Assembly (NCBI GenBank): GCA_963678675.1
Contig: OY783196.1
Coordinates: 14,440,138 to 14,504,137, forward strand
Length of the DNA stretch: 64,000 nt
Source: Xiphydria camelus
Lineage: Eukaryota; Arthropoda; Insecta; Hymenoptera; Xiphydriidae
Direction: 5' to 3'
Under the pieces are notes generated by a model that saw nothing but the letters and a program-made list of their open reading frames with translations, ran no database searches and was not told the origin of the DNA. Of the stretch, positions 29,801-40,242 are shown in pieces (position 1 is the stretch's first letter; each line of letters starts with the position of its first letter). A program made the position numbers and the translations under genes.

Positions 29801-30788
29801 CAAAGATTGATGCACCTTTTGGAGGTGCATTTTCCAGGCTACCTTGCGATGCAAGGGATACCCCCCATCGAAGAGGATCGATGGGGGAGTAGGCCAGGGG
29901 ATTGGAAGACTGCCGCAAAGGTAGTCACAATCAGCATGATCAAGTGGGCCACTAACCCTTTTGAGAAATTTAAGAGCCCGGGGGTGAATGGAATTTTCCC
30001 AGCTCTTCTACTGGAGGGAGGGGAGAACCTATTAAAATGCCTCTATACCATCTACAGTTCCTGTCTGGCTTTGGGGTACACCCCTAAGGCTTGGAGAAAG
30101 GTCACAGTAGTCTTCATACCCAAACCGGGTAACAACTGCTATGACCAGGCCAAGTCCTTTAGGCCTATCAGCCTGACGTCTTTCTTGCTCAAAACGCTGG
30201 AGAGACTGGTTGATAGGTATATCAGGGATACCGCTCTTATCGAAAGACCAATAAAGCGGACTCAACATGCATACCAGACCGGTAAATCCATAGAGACGGC
30301 TCTCCACTGTCTTGTCCGTGAGATAGAAGGGTCTCTTGATAGGAAAGAATCGGTTCTAAGTGTGTTTTTGGACATTGAGGGGGCTTTTGACAATACCTCC
30401 ATTGAAGCCATCTGCAAGTCGGCGCGAGAGTTCGGCATCGATGAATCCATCGTGAGCTTGTATCTTGGATCCACAGCATGCTGCAGACGCGGAGGGTTTG
30501 GGGCAGTCTCGGAGGAGCTGAGGCGGAGGCTCGGGCTGCCAGAGGATGTCCGCAGGGGGGACATTCTTCCCACTCTTGTAGATTCTGGTGGTAAACGGGC
30601 TTCTGGTGGGGCTCAAGGAGGCTGGTTTTACTGTGCAGGGATATGCTGATGATTTGGCTATCTCTATTATGGGGAAAGATCCCGAGGTACTAGCAAGGCG
30701 AATGCAATGCGCGCTGGTCCTTGTACAGAACTGGTGCCTATCTCAGTCGCTGAAGGTTAATCCAAGCAAGACTGAGATGGTGCTGTGA
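29801..30788 (+). pseudogene. LINE reverse transcriptase domain
   Basis: Motifs in order: KSPGVNGIFPALL, WRKVTVVFIPKPG, FRPISLTSFLLKTLERLVD, QHAYQTGKSIETALH, VFLDIEGAFDNTS (catalytic D), a frameshifted CPQGG at about 30550, VVNGLLVGL, GYADDLAI (catalytic DD) and LKVNPSKTEMVL. The frameshift at about 30545-30580 destroys the PQG motif in the main frame and a stop follows near 30648 in that frame. The mechanism is target-primed reverse transcription. Confidence 0.8.
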
Positions 30789-30890
30789 TATTTACACGTA
30801 AGAGGAGTTTTAAATTTAAGGCTCCTACCATCTTCGGCGTCGAGCTGAAGACCTCCAGAGAAGTGCGCTATTAAATAGAAGAATAGAGAA

Positions 30891-31451
30891 GTGCGTCATA
30901 TAAATAAGCAGGCTCAAAAGGCAATTTCTACCTTCTGGGCCTGTAGAAGAATGTTTAATAGTACATGGGGATTGAGGCCGGGAGTGGTGGCGTGGATCTA
31001 CACTGCCATCCTTCTGCCTCAGCTCATGTATGCGTCAGTAGTTTGGTGGCCCTCTCTTAAAAGGGACATCATCCGCAAGACGTTACTTAAAGTCTACAGG
31101 CTTGCATGCCTGGGGATAACCGGTGCCTTGCGCACAACTCCGACCCTGGCCATGGGCCACTTCAACCTGGCACCTCCGTACCTTATAGCTGAGGCTGGGG
31201 CGACGAAGGCGGCTCTACGCCTGCACTTTAGTGGATACTGGAGACAAACGACCAGGGGGCACGCCGCGATCCTTCGGGGGGATGGAGTGTTGGAGGAGTT
31301 TGCCTCGAAAAGAGTGGATCGATCCCAAGAGAGTTACTACTTTCAGCGTCGATTAAGATCCTCCTTCTGGACAGATTGTCCTGTCTCCAGAGGGACCAGC
31401 CCTATAAAACTACACCAATACGCCTTATATAAATTTTGTCCCCACAATTGA
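30891..31451 (+). pseudogene. LINE post-RT (thumb/linker) region
   Basis: Open frame with AQKAISTFWACRRMFN, GLRPGVVAWIYTAILLPQLM, YASVVWWPSL and YRLACLGITGALRTTPT, standard post-RT motifs in Jockey/R1-group LINEs. The frame ends at 31451 in CPHN. An AT-rich insertion (about 31455-31620) of unknown origin follows before the RNase H domain. Confidence 0.7.
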
Positions 31452-31748
31452 AGCCGTTGGAAACAATTCCGCTGCGTGGCGCCACTCACACGTGATGTTA
31501 ATAGATTATTATAATAACAGTCGTGTAGTGTTATTCGAACACTTCGAACATAATTCCGTGGATTGTGTATATTCGGTATATTTTTTTATGTTTAAATGTA
31601 AAATCATTTTTTTTAAATTTATTGTTAACGATGCCGTGCCATGTGCGGAGGACATGGAGGGGGTAACATCAAGTTACTGCTGGCGCCGCGCTGCAACGGA
31701 CACAATAGCGGGGACACAAATTTAGGCGAGTAACAGGGGGCTGAGAGG

Positions 31749-32056
31749 GACTCACCTAGTTTACGGACGGGTCCAAAATGGAGACAGGAGCGGGGGCGGG
31801 AGTATGGTGCGTCGGGCCTAGGGTGGAATCCTTCGCCTTGGGCCGCGACGTCACAGTCTTCCAAACAGAGGTGTTTGCCATTTGGGCGTGCGTCGGATTC
31901 ATTCTGAAAAAGGGCTACAGGGATACACACATTTACATCTGCAATGATAGCCGGGCCACGCTCGGAGCGGGCCCGGTCCGGGACTGCAGAAATATACTGG
32001 AGCGACTCTCAAGTGAGAGAATCGGGTAAAGTTGCTATGGATGCCGGGTCACACCG
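31749..32056 (+). pseudogene. LINE RNase H domain, 5' part
   Basis: FTDGSKMETGAGAGVW carries the first catalytic Asp, FQTEVFAIWAC the Glu, and ICNDSRATL the second Asp (SD), followed by a frameshifted LWMPGH. The domain is broken at 32057 by an insertion and resumes at 39190 with TGITGNEKADELAR. Confidence 0.78.
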
Positions 32057-32429
32057 TATGACGTAGCGTTTCGGTGAGGGCCCTCGGTGCCCTCCACTAC
32101 TCACAATCAGGCGGCTACGATACCGCACGCGGGACGACGAAAACGATGAGCGCCAGGCGGGTCACGATCCCGCCACGCGGGGAGGGGAACGATCTCCCCG
32201 ACGACGAACGAAACTCGCGAGATCGGGAACGATCCGATCTCGAACGGGTCCGGCTACCACAGCAAATGGTAGAGGGGCGGTTCGAGGTGCGCTGGCTGGG
32301 ATGCGGAAGAACGGGATCCGCGGACAAAGGCGCGAGAAAGAAAACAGCCGGCGGCTATAAACAAAACTCTTTATTCGAATCGGGGACGTCACGGATGTCC
32401 CCGAACGGTGCTCGCAATCGAGGGCGGAG

Positions 32430-32610
32430 CTCGCTAAAGAAGCGAAGCGCTCGCGATCGAGCACAGAATTCGTTACCGAAACGACACGCTCGCGATCGAG
32501 CACGGAATTCGCTGACGAAGCGAAACGCTCGCGATCGAGCATGGAATTCGCTAACGAAGCGAAACGCTCGCGATCGAGCACGGAATTCGCTAACGAAGCG
32601 AAACGCTGCA
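32430..32610. repeat. 39 bp tandem repeat, about 4.5 copies
   Basis: Head-to-tail units contain GCTCGCGATCGAGCA and GGAATTCGCTAACGAAGCG, with no spacers. Because 39 is a multiple of 3, the overlapping plus-strand frame (32074-32778) encodes a 13-residue repeat (RNSLTKRNARDRA). The palindromic CTCGCGATCGAG core could also form cruciforms. Confidence 0.88.
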
Positions 32611-32640
32611 CAGTGCTTTATCCAGTGGACAGAAATCAGA

Positions 32641-33325
32641 TTTTTACTTACGCGATATAGAAAAACTAATTCGTTGAAATCAAAAAGTAATGCCCCTTAT
32701 ACCCAAACCTATCCGTTTCTGAACAATTGTATCACCGTTGCCATGCAAATAAATAAAGAAAGACGCGTCACAGCGTAAACATTCTCGTCTCAACAGAATT
32801 ACGAACTTCTTTTTAGAAATTATTTTAAATGTGTGTGTAATCTATAAGGTAAGGGGATTTTTATTCACTTTATATAAATAAGAAAAGGGTTGACATACCG
32901 AAAAAAATATTCATAAAACTTATATTTCTTATGTTTTTACACATACGATTGCGGAGACTATTTCTTAAAAAGTTCCAAAAACCTCCTTTTTAGTTCAGTA
33001 TTTTATTAAAGCTTGTACATTCCTCTTAATACCTATATATCGTTTCATTTGCTCAGGGCTGCTCAACTATAGATATTTTCATTATGAGGGCGCGAAACGC
33101 CCAAATGACGAATTCCATTTTTTGTCACTAAGTGTCAAATACGAGGTTGACGGGGTTCAAGGCGGGATTTTGGTGGGGATTTTGCCCCCCCCCCCCCAAC
33201 ACCCCATTACAAACAAACAAATCATAAGTATTTTTTAAAGTAAAAAGAAATAAATAAACAAATAAAGAACTAGAACAAAATTTAAATGTTTATTATTTTG
33301 AATTTTTGCAAATATAACCATATTC
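32641..33325. other. AT-rich stretch; poly-C tract and dispersed repeat
   Basis: No gene. It holds the inverted copy (33080-33170) of the repeat at 2724-2812 followed by a C14-15 run near 33187. Confidence 0.5.
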
Positions 33326-33590
33326 GTAATCAGCGACCCAAGAAATCCCCCTATACCAAATTTGGCATGAATCCGTCGATTTTTGAAAATCTCGTCCGCC
33401 ATATTGGATCCGCCATCTTCAATTTTTGAAATCTGACTTCATATTCGTGATCAGCGACCCAAAAAACCCTCCTATACCAAATTTGGCACGAATTCGTCGA
33501 TTGTCGAAAATTTCGTCTGCCATATTGGATCCATCTTGAATTTTTGAAATCTTACTTCAGATTCGTGATCAGCGACCCAAAAAACCTCCT
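33326..33590. repeat. ~120 bp tandem modules (GCGGATCC type)
   Basis: Units with TCAGCGACCCAA, ATACCAAATTTGGCA, TCGTCGATT and CCATATTGGATCC repeat at about 33326, 33445 and 33562 (partial). Closely related modules occur at 60460-60610 and, more diverged, in both ends of the piggyBac element (33735-34100 and 37965-38275). Confidence 0.8.
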
Positions 33591-33734
33591 TAACAATCAT
33601 TTATTTACTGTTTGATTAACCCTTACAAGCACGGTGGCATATTGAATATGCCACCTAGATTATCATCATAATTCTTTGAACATGATGATGATTACTTTAT
33701 TTGACTGACCTTATTTCCATAAACATAGTTGCCC

Positions 33735-34100
33735 TTCAGGTTTTTGGGGTCGCTGATTTCAAATTTACTATCAGTTTTTCAAAATTAAAAATGGCGGATC
33801 CAACATGGCGGACCAAATTTGTAAAATTGACTCCGATCATGGTGAAAATTGGTATACATGGGTTTTTGGGGTCGCTGATTTCGAATTTGCTATTAGATTT
33901 TTAAAAGTCGAGATAGCGGATCCAATATAGCGGACAAAAGTACCGAAGTTGGCTCTGATCTCGGTAAAAGTTGGTACACATGGGTATCTCGTGATGCTTT
34001 ATATAAATGTGTTATTATCTTTTTAAAATTCAAAGTAGCGAACTCAATATTACAGTCGAAATTATCAAAATTGACTCTAATCATGGTGAAATTCGATGCA
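33735..34100 (+). repeat. piggyBac left subterminal modules
   Basis: Three head-to-tail ~118 bp units starting TTTTTGGGGTCGCTGATTT, each with a GCGGATCCAA-type word. Inverted copies lie at 37965-38275. Confidence 0.8.
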
Positions 34101-35034
34101 CATTGGTTTTTGGGGTCCTTGATTCCTAATTCGTTGTTAGTATTGAAAATTGAGACAGCGAATTCCGATGATTGGAACGCCTAATTCGGTCCTTATGAGT
34201 GGTAACTCAGAAAACAGTTCTTTGTTGCTGATAAACATAAAGGAACATTACATTCTTGGCAAATCCATGCAGTTCTCTTGACATCTCTTTTGTGCTACAG
34301 GAAGCACAACGTCGCATTCTTTCAATATGTACTGGCAGATGAGCAGATTCGGCACGTCTTTTTTCGACAGGCACTTGAGGCTTGTGATGACCAACTGTGG
34401 CCTGGCGCTTTCTACCTTTCGATTTTGATACGTTGTGTGCAACTAGGACCGTCTACCAGACGTAATCTAAAGTTTTTCAACGATAGACAATTCTCGCGGC
34501 CTGTTTTGGAATATATTATAAAGGCATTTGTCACAGACAGGTCGACAAAATGCCAAAATATTCTCAGCCACCACCTGTTGGATTTGCGATCAATTTTATA
34601 TGTCGACAATAAGCGATCAGCATTATCGACGAAACCCATATATTTATTGTAGTCAGAACACATTACTGGACAGTTTATTAGCTTCAGAGAGCCATCTTTT
34701 TGTCTTCGATTCACTGTTGTGACCTCGCGTGGGTCATGATAGTTAGACAAAAACTGAACATCTTTTTTGTCCATCCATTTTATCCAATGAATACCAGAAT
34801 TCGAAGTTCGAAATTCGTATTGTCCATGACTCATTTCTTTATCTGGTACAGTGCACTTTGGTAAACGTGTACGATTTGAACGTACCGTTCCACATGCAAA
34901 AATATTGTCCTCTTTCAAGGAAATCATGAGTTCAACGCTGGTGAAAAAGTTGTCAAAATAAACGTGGTGATTTTGACCAACAAGCTTTCGCGTGAGATCT
35001 TTTACGACTCGTGCCCCAAGTTGTTTTTGAAGTG

Positions 35035-35215
35035 AAACTTCTTTGCTGAGGGGACTAAAAGCGCGGTATGCAACGAAAATTCCTCAAAAACCGTAACGAA
35101 ACCCATACACTCCAGCGCTACCGTACGTGCCTCACTCATACACCGATCTCGACCCTGTCCCATTCCACTTAGGCCCTTCGCACACAACGCTACGCAGATA
35201 TTCGACGAGTGTACA
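35035..35215 (+). repeat. Dispersed repeat, direct copy at 41572-41725
   Basis: Begins GAAGTGAAACTTCTTTGCTG and shares CCGTAACGAAACCCA, CACTCCAGCGCT and GCCTCACTCATAC with 41572-41725. The family is unknown. The insertion lies in the piggyBac transposase gene. Confidence 0.75.
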
Positions 35216-35329
35216 CACACCACGCGACGCGACTTTCGTCGGTGATGCTATATATAATATTATACTCCCGCGACCGGCATGCTCAAGTGGCCGATACACG
35301 CGTCGCCGAGACTGTTCCGTCGCACAATT

Positions 35330-35765
35330 ATGTTTTCTTTTATTTTACAACGATCTATTTTGTTGTTTGGCAATATGTTTATATGTACTCGAAAGAGCTC
35401 TTTCTGCTCTACAAAACTGTTATAATTGTTATTTCGAATAATTATATTTTTTATTATTTTTCTGGCTTCGAAATTGAATATCCAGGGGGCAAAAATCAGC
35501 AGTTTCGACATCTGCTTCTCTTTGCTTTTCATCGAGGTCAAAAAACTGCCGTATACGGAGAAGGTGTTATAGGCGAGTCTTTGATAAAAAAGATGTCGAA
35601 AATTCTGATTTTTTCCTCCTGGATATTCCATTTCTAAGCCTGAAAAATAATAAAAAATTGTTATTCGAATAAACAATTATAACAGTTTTGTAGAGCAGAA
35701 AGAGCTCTTTCGAATGAATATAAACACTTTGCGGGACAGCAAACAAATCGTTGTAAAATGAAAGA
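35330..35765. repeat. ~430 bp hairpin element
   Basis: The left arm (TTTTATTTTACAACGAT ... AGAGCTCTTTCTGCTCTAC ... TGAATATCCAGG) is complementary to the right arm (CCTGGATATTCCATT ... GTAGAGCAGAAAGAGCTCT ... CGTTGTAAAATGAAAG). The loop is near 35545. Probably a MITE within the piggyBac transposase gene. Confidence 0.8.
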
Positions 35766-35869
35766 AAATAAAAGAAAACGCTACGAACTTATTTTCCAAC
35801 CCAATAGCATCGCGATCATAAATACTTCGTCAAACTAGGGTTCATCTCGCCATCAGCGAAGCAGTACAT

Positions 35870-36180
35870 TTCGGCGAATCCAGGCTGCTAATGATTTCGC
35901 AGTCCCGCACCTTTCCTGAAAGGGTTAATTACTGGATGAATCGGAATGAACCTTTGCCGAAATATTCGGTTATCTATTGAAATCGTCATTTCTCTCCTTT
36001 ACAAAGCTGAATGCATTTCGAATGCATTCGAAATATAGCGTTATCTGCGAGAAGTGGTTCATTACAATTCGTTCGGTAATTAGCCCTCCGGGAAAGGTGC
36101 AGGACTGCGAACACATAAGCAGTCCTCGTTTGCCGAAACGTACCACCCGAACTGCGTGCACTATAATGTGCACTATAATA
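35870..36180. other. Imperfect palindromic insertion remnant
   Basis: TTCGCAGTCCCGCACCTTTCC near 35897 is complemented by GGAAAGGTGCAGGACTGCGAA near 36094. A related TTCGCAGTCCCACACC phrase occurs at 42042. Likely another MITE family. Confidence 0.55.
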
Positions 36181-36494
36181 GAATTTGTAATGTATGTGAA
36201 ATTCTGAGAAACAGCGATTAATGTTTTATCACTGTCAAATATTTGGAAGTAAAATTCCTTGATTCCGTTTATGATTTTCTAGAAATTTGTCAGTTTAGTG
36301 AATACTTCGTTCGTTCGATCAAAGTTACTTCGTATACTGAGAAAAGAGTTTATTTCAGATTAATAAGTGTATACTTAATTATGGCGGAAAAAATATTTTG
36401 TTAGACCAAGTAAGTAAATATACTGGGTGATTCTTTAATATTGCGACAAACTTCAAGGATGGGTTCCTTGGATGAAAATAAGAAAGAAAAACAA

Positions 36495-36715
36495 ACAAAA
36501 CGTGTGACCGCCACACGCGGAAGAAGTGAAACTTCGATACCAGTTTCTCTGAATTTGATTCCGGTGGTATTAGTTTCAATTGGCTCTACGAAGAAGCATT
36601 GTAGAAGACTTGTATAGAGCCAATTGAAATTAATACCATCGGAATCAAATTCAGAGAAACTGGTATCGAATTTTCACTTCTTCCGCGTGTGGCGGCCACA
36701 CGTTTTGTTTGTTTC
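36495..36715. mobile_element. ~220 bp near-perfect hairpin MITE (copy 1)
   Basis: Arms with ACGTGTG, GGAAGAAGTGAAACTTCGAT, CCAGTTTCTCTGAATTTGAT and GTTTCAATTGGCTCTA pair with the right half around a ~35 nt loop. A second copy lies at 44117-44325. In this copy complementarity extends into AAACAAACAAA/TTTGTTTGTTT flanks. It abuts the break in the piggyBac transposase. Confidence 0.85.
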
Positions 36716-37506
36716 AGTGCTCTTTGTCTTGCCTGTATATATCTGAAATTCGCACACACATAGCTTGATTCGTCTGCGCGAACCCAACACTTGTACCCTC
36801 GTTTTATGGGTTTGGCCGGCATATACTGCTTCAAACTACTTCGTCCCTTGAATTTTATCATCGATTCGTCGATAGACTGATATTTACTCGGCTTCCAATG
36901 AACCTTGAATGTTTCCAATTTATACAATTTGTCATAGTTCGGTTCGCCCTTTTTAGGTTCTTTACCACTCTCAGAAACATGTAAATTATTGAGGATAAAT
37001 CCAAACCGATTTACTGTCATCAATGAACTTATGTAAGAATCATTTAGTTTCGAATCTAACGACCAATAATCACGGTATGAGGGTAGTTTTTTCACTCCCA
37101 TCAAAATATTTATACCTAAAAATGTTTTCAATTCGTCTCTTGTTATGAACTCATTTCTTTTCTTTTGCTCGATGTAAAAGTTTGTTTGTTGAACTATCGA
37201 ATTCATCAGATCATCAGGGAAAAGACAAAGAAATATGTCAACTGGAGATTTTGCATTCTGAGGAATGTTAGGTCCATAATCTCTCGTAAATGGCGAATCA
37301 TTTTTCTTTTTTCTACGACCCGTCCACACTTCATTACCTGTATCTTTTGTTGGACTACTATCTTCAGGCAACTCATCATCAGATGAACTCGAAATATCGT
37401 CATTATATATTTCTAAGTTTTCATCTTCTGATGAATTGCAAAGTTCATCATCAGACTCAGAATCACTTGGAATATCCGTCTGCAATATTTTTCTCGGCAT
37501 CTTCAC

Positions 37507-37960
37507 GATAAGCGGGTTCGGCGATTCTCATCTACCAGCTCTCTGCCTCGAGATGAATGTAGGAAAAATCGCGACGTGTGTGGGCTTCTGATATACCTTT
37601 CTCTCGCTTCCCCTTCCACGCGTCGCGCATTCGGCATGCGCCGAATAGAAGGGGAAGCGAGAGAAAGGTATATCAGAAGCCCACGTCGCGATTTTTCCTA
37701 CATTCATCTTGAGGTAGAGAGCTGGTAGATGAGAATCGCCGAACCCGCTTATCGTGAAGATGCCGAGAAAAATAGTGCAGACGGATATTCCAAGTGATTC
37801 TGAGTCTGATGATGGACTTTGCAATTATCAAAAGATGAAAACTTAGAAACACAAAATGACGATATTCCGAAGCCGAGTAAATGTCAGTCTGTCGACGAAT
37901 TGATGATACAATTCAACGGATAAAGTAGTTTGAAGCAGTATATGCCGGCTAAACCTATAA
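37507..37960 (+). repeat. Inverted duplicate of piggyBac 5' UTR and transposase start
   Basis: A palindrome centred near 37632 (CTTCCCC ... CGCGTCGCGCATTCGGCATGCGCCGAATAGAAGGGGAAG). To its right, on the plus strand at 37759, a second MPRKIVQTDIPSDSESDD start codes for the same N-terminus as the minus-strand gene, then jumps to KPSKCQSVDELMIQF and QYMPAKPIK, an internally deleted transposase. Confidence 0.85.
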
Positions 37961-39189
37961 AACTTGGAATTTTGAAAATATAATAACACATTTATATAAA
38001 GCATCACGAGATACCCATGTGTACCAACTTTTACCAAGATCAGAGTCAACTTCGGTACTTTTGTCCGCTATATTGGATCCGCTATCTTGACTTTTAAAAA
38101 TCTAATAGCAAATTCGAAATCAGCGACCCCAAAAACCCATGTATACCAATTTTCACCATGATCGGAATCAGTTTTACAAATTTGGTCCGCTATATTGAAT
38201 CCGCCATTTTGAATTTTGAAAATCTGATAGCAAATTTGAAATCAGCGACCCCAAAAACCTGAAGAGCAACTATGTTTATGAAAATAAGGATATCAGGAAA
38301 ATGTGTGCTTCAAAGGGTTAACCGTCAAGAGGAATTTCTATTTTTGTCCACTCTCCCATATACCGGGGAGCACTGTGCGCTGGTGCGAAGGCGACGGTTA
38401 TGAACTAAATCAGCGCGGTTTCGGTGCCGCTTGCACCACGCTCGCGACCGCTCCGAGAAAATGCTAATGCTACGACACGAGGGCGCAAAAACGACGAAAC
38501 GCTAATACGACGCGGCACTAAACGATGAGCGCTACAAGGACGATGCTTGTGTACGACGAGGCGCGATAACGAGACGCGTCAACGAGAAGACGTTACGGCG
38601 AGAAAACACGAAACCGAGGAGACGCTATGGCGACGAACCACGGCGCGGATTCGCCGTGAGCACGTGGCGACGGGGCGGAAGCTAAATCGGCTGTCGGGCG
38701 TTAGGCAAGGGGGAGCATACCGGCGATCGTCGTCTTCGGTAGTCCCCGGTTTATCCTTCCTCGGATGCTCTCGTTCCCGGCTTCCCCGTGGGCGCCTCGA
38801 CGGCCGCTTCCCTCTCGTTCTCCTCGAACGGCCTCACTAACAAACCACGTGGCTACTCGGCGCTCGGCTCTCCACACTTCTCGGCTAACGAGAACGATCT
38901 CTAACCCGGAACCCTCCTCGTGCAACACTCGAGCAACGACTCGCTCGTTACACTATTCGGGCAACGACTGACCGCCGGCTTTCGGTCAAAGCCGTCACAT
39001 GGGCGTCTCGTGGTCCTCCGGGTTGACCCTCGAGCCTACGAGGTGGCTCTCCGGTAACCGTTGGCGATCGGTCCGGACGCTCAACGCGTATCGATATGGA
39101 TGCCTCTCGTCCGTACCGATGCCGCGAACGCGCGTCTTATAACGAAGGGGCCGACTGCACCCTTTTTGTGACGCGGAGCGATTCTCCAC

Positions 39190-39786
39190 GTCACAACCGG
39201 CATTACTGGCAACGAAAAAGCAGATGAGCTAGCTCGGTTAGGCTCCTCGCGGCCTAATTCCGAGCACAATATAGGTATCTCCATGGGGCTCGTGAGGGAG
39301 GCGTCTCATAAATGGAATAAGGGGCGCTTCGCCGACCTCTGGGAACGGGCTCCGGGTATGGAGCATACGAGGGCCCTTTTCAGAGGACCCTCTAGTAAGC
39401 TGGGCACTAGGTTATTTAACCTGGACAGGGCTCAGCTACGGTTCGTCGTGGGGCTGGTCACTGGACACTGACTCACGAGGAAGCACCCGAGGAACATGGC
39501 CCTTGATATGGAGGTCCTGTGCCCCAGGTGCGGAGATGAAGAGGAAACTCCTCTACATATAGTGGTGCGCTGTGAGAGGTTGATGGCTCTCAGGAACTTT
39601 ATCCTGGGGGCCCTCTCTTTCGGTGATGCCAAATTGAGGACATCGGGGTGGATGAGCTTTTGCGCTTTGCGAGGAAGGCTGGCATACTCCGTAGTCACGT
39701 TTGATAGGGCTGCCACAGTTGGGGCCCGGGCACAATGGTCCATTAGGACTGAGCGCCCGGTTGATGCCACTTCACCTAATCCATAA
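39190..39786 (+). pseudogene. LINE RNase H end and C-terminal zinc-knuckle region
   Basis: Resumes with TGITGNEKADELARLGS (last RNase H motif), then HKWNKGRFADLWERAPG, a frameshift near 39470, and VLCPRCGDEEETPLHIVVRCERL, a C-x2-C ... H-x4-C knuckle typical of the end of R1/LOA-type ORF2. A stop codon at 39784-39786 closes the frame. The 3' UTR and end lie within the next ~70 bp. Confidence 0.8.
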
Positions 39787-39850
39787 TCACAATTAAGCAC
39801 ACAGCATAACGATGCAAAATATATCTTTTATTTTAAATTATATAATACCG

Positions 39851-40242
39851 TTAAAAAAATGTTTTTTTTGTCCGATTCAGTGTCATCTGCTAAAAAAATA
39901 AAATATTTTGCGAGCAACGTGTGTTTTTATGCAAATTGTAAACCTGAAATTTTACACCCCAACTACGCTCATGATTTTCCCACATTAAGTCGCATTTTAT
40001 TTCAAATATCCATCTTCTTAGCCAATGACGTATCTAATAATTGTTTGTAAAAATAGATGACAAAACGACGTATCTGACATTTAAAAAAAAAGGTGTGAGT
40101 GCCGTTTAAAGATGTGTAAACATCTTACAATTATCTGCGGTCCGAGTTTAATTGGGGAATATGACGTCGTAGTTCGACATAAAGAAGTTTAATTTTTTCT
40201 ATAATAAAATATTTATTATTATTATATTAGATTTATAACTTA
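39851..40242. other. AT-rich stretch, no gene recognised
   Basis: A short frame (39859-40050) is without recognisable motifs. Nothing else is supportable. Confidence 0.35.

Larger units (their letters stand above)
34250..37506 (-). pseudogene. piggyBac transposase, interrupted and frameshifted
   Basis: The N-terminal part (37506-36719) begins MKMPRKILQTDIPSDSESDD, then an acidic region, VDIFLCLFPDDLM, NILMGVKKLPSYRDYW and QSIDESMIKFKGR (first catalytic Asp), up to SSYVCANFRYIQARQ. After the insertion cluster, QLGARVVKDL and HVYFDNFFTS (second Asp) appear at about 35030-34930, followed by CGTVRSNRTRLPK, YNKYMGFVDNADRLLSTY (third Asp) and RWWLRIFWH. The C-terminal RING-like Cys region is present only in another frame (34250-34440). 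It encoded the cut-and-paste enzyme for TTAA sites. This copy cannot be functional. Confidence 0.85.
33620..38318. mobile_element. piggyBac element, inverted-duplication derivative
   Basis: Flanked by TTAA at 33616-33619 and 38319-38322. Termini are CCCTTACAAGCACGG and ...GTGTGCTTCAAAGGG. The inner arms (33735-34040 and 37965-38275) are inverted copies of 118-120 bp modules. The transposase is on the minus strand (34250-37506). The segment right of about 37630 is an inverted copy of the 5' UTR, ATG and internally deleted transposase, joined to a second copy of the 3' terminus, so both ends look like 3' ends. A cluster of insertions (35040-36718) interrupts the transposase. Confidence 0.85.
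32057..39189. mobile_element. 7.1 kb composite insertion in the LINE RNase H domain
   Basis: Bounded by GTCACACCG (32048-32056) and GTCACAACCG (39190-39199), a probable 9-10 bp target duplication since the joined sequence restores the WMPGH-TGITGNE motif. Its outer parts are GC-rich (32057-32640 and about 38380-39189); the AT-rich middle contains other elements, including the piggyBac at 33620-38318. The two GC-rich flanks are neither direct nor inverted repeats of each other, so I cannot name the outer element. A solo LTR or MULE-like element broken by later insertions are options. Confidence 0.55.
27346..39850 (+). mobile_element. R1/LOA-group LINE, split by a 7.1 kb insertion
   Basis: A GC-rich leader (27346-28270) is followed by endonuclease (about 28350-29050), reverse transcriptase (29760-30788), thumb region (30891-31440), RNase H (31749-32056 and 39190-39260) and a C-terminal zinc-knuckle tail (to 39786). 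The combination of APE endonuclease, RT, RNase H and a terminal C-x2-C ... H ... C knuckle places it in the Jockey/R1/LOA/I assemblage. Several single-base frameshifts make it defective. A MITE sits at 29558-29798. No ORF1 gag with CCHC fingers was found in the leader. Confidence 0.75.

Noticed and set aside
32430..32610. CRISPR-like array
   Set aside because: The 39 bp units are directly abutting with no spacers, and the DNA is eukaryotic; it is an ordinary tandem repeat.
33187..33201. Poly-C tract as a functional element
   Set aside because: A homopolymer of 14-15 C beside a degraded repeat; likely slippage, with a similar C run at 7833.
32057..39189. An LTR retrotransposon with the GC-rich flanks as LTRs
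   Set aside because: The two GC-rich flanks are not direct repeats of each other, and no gag-pol genes lie between them.
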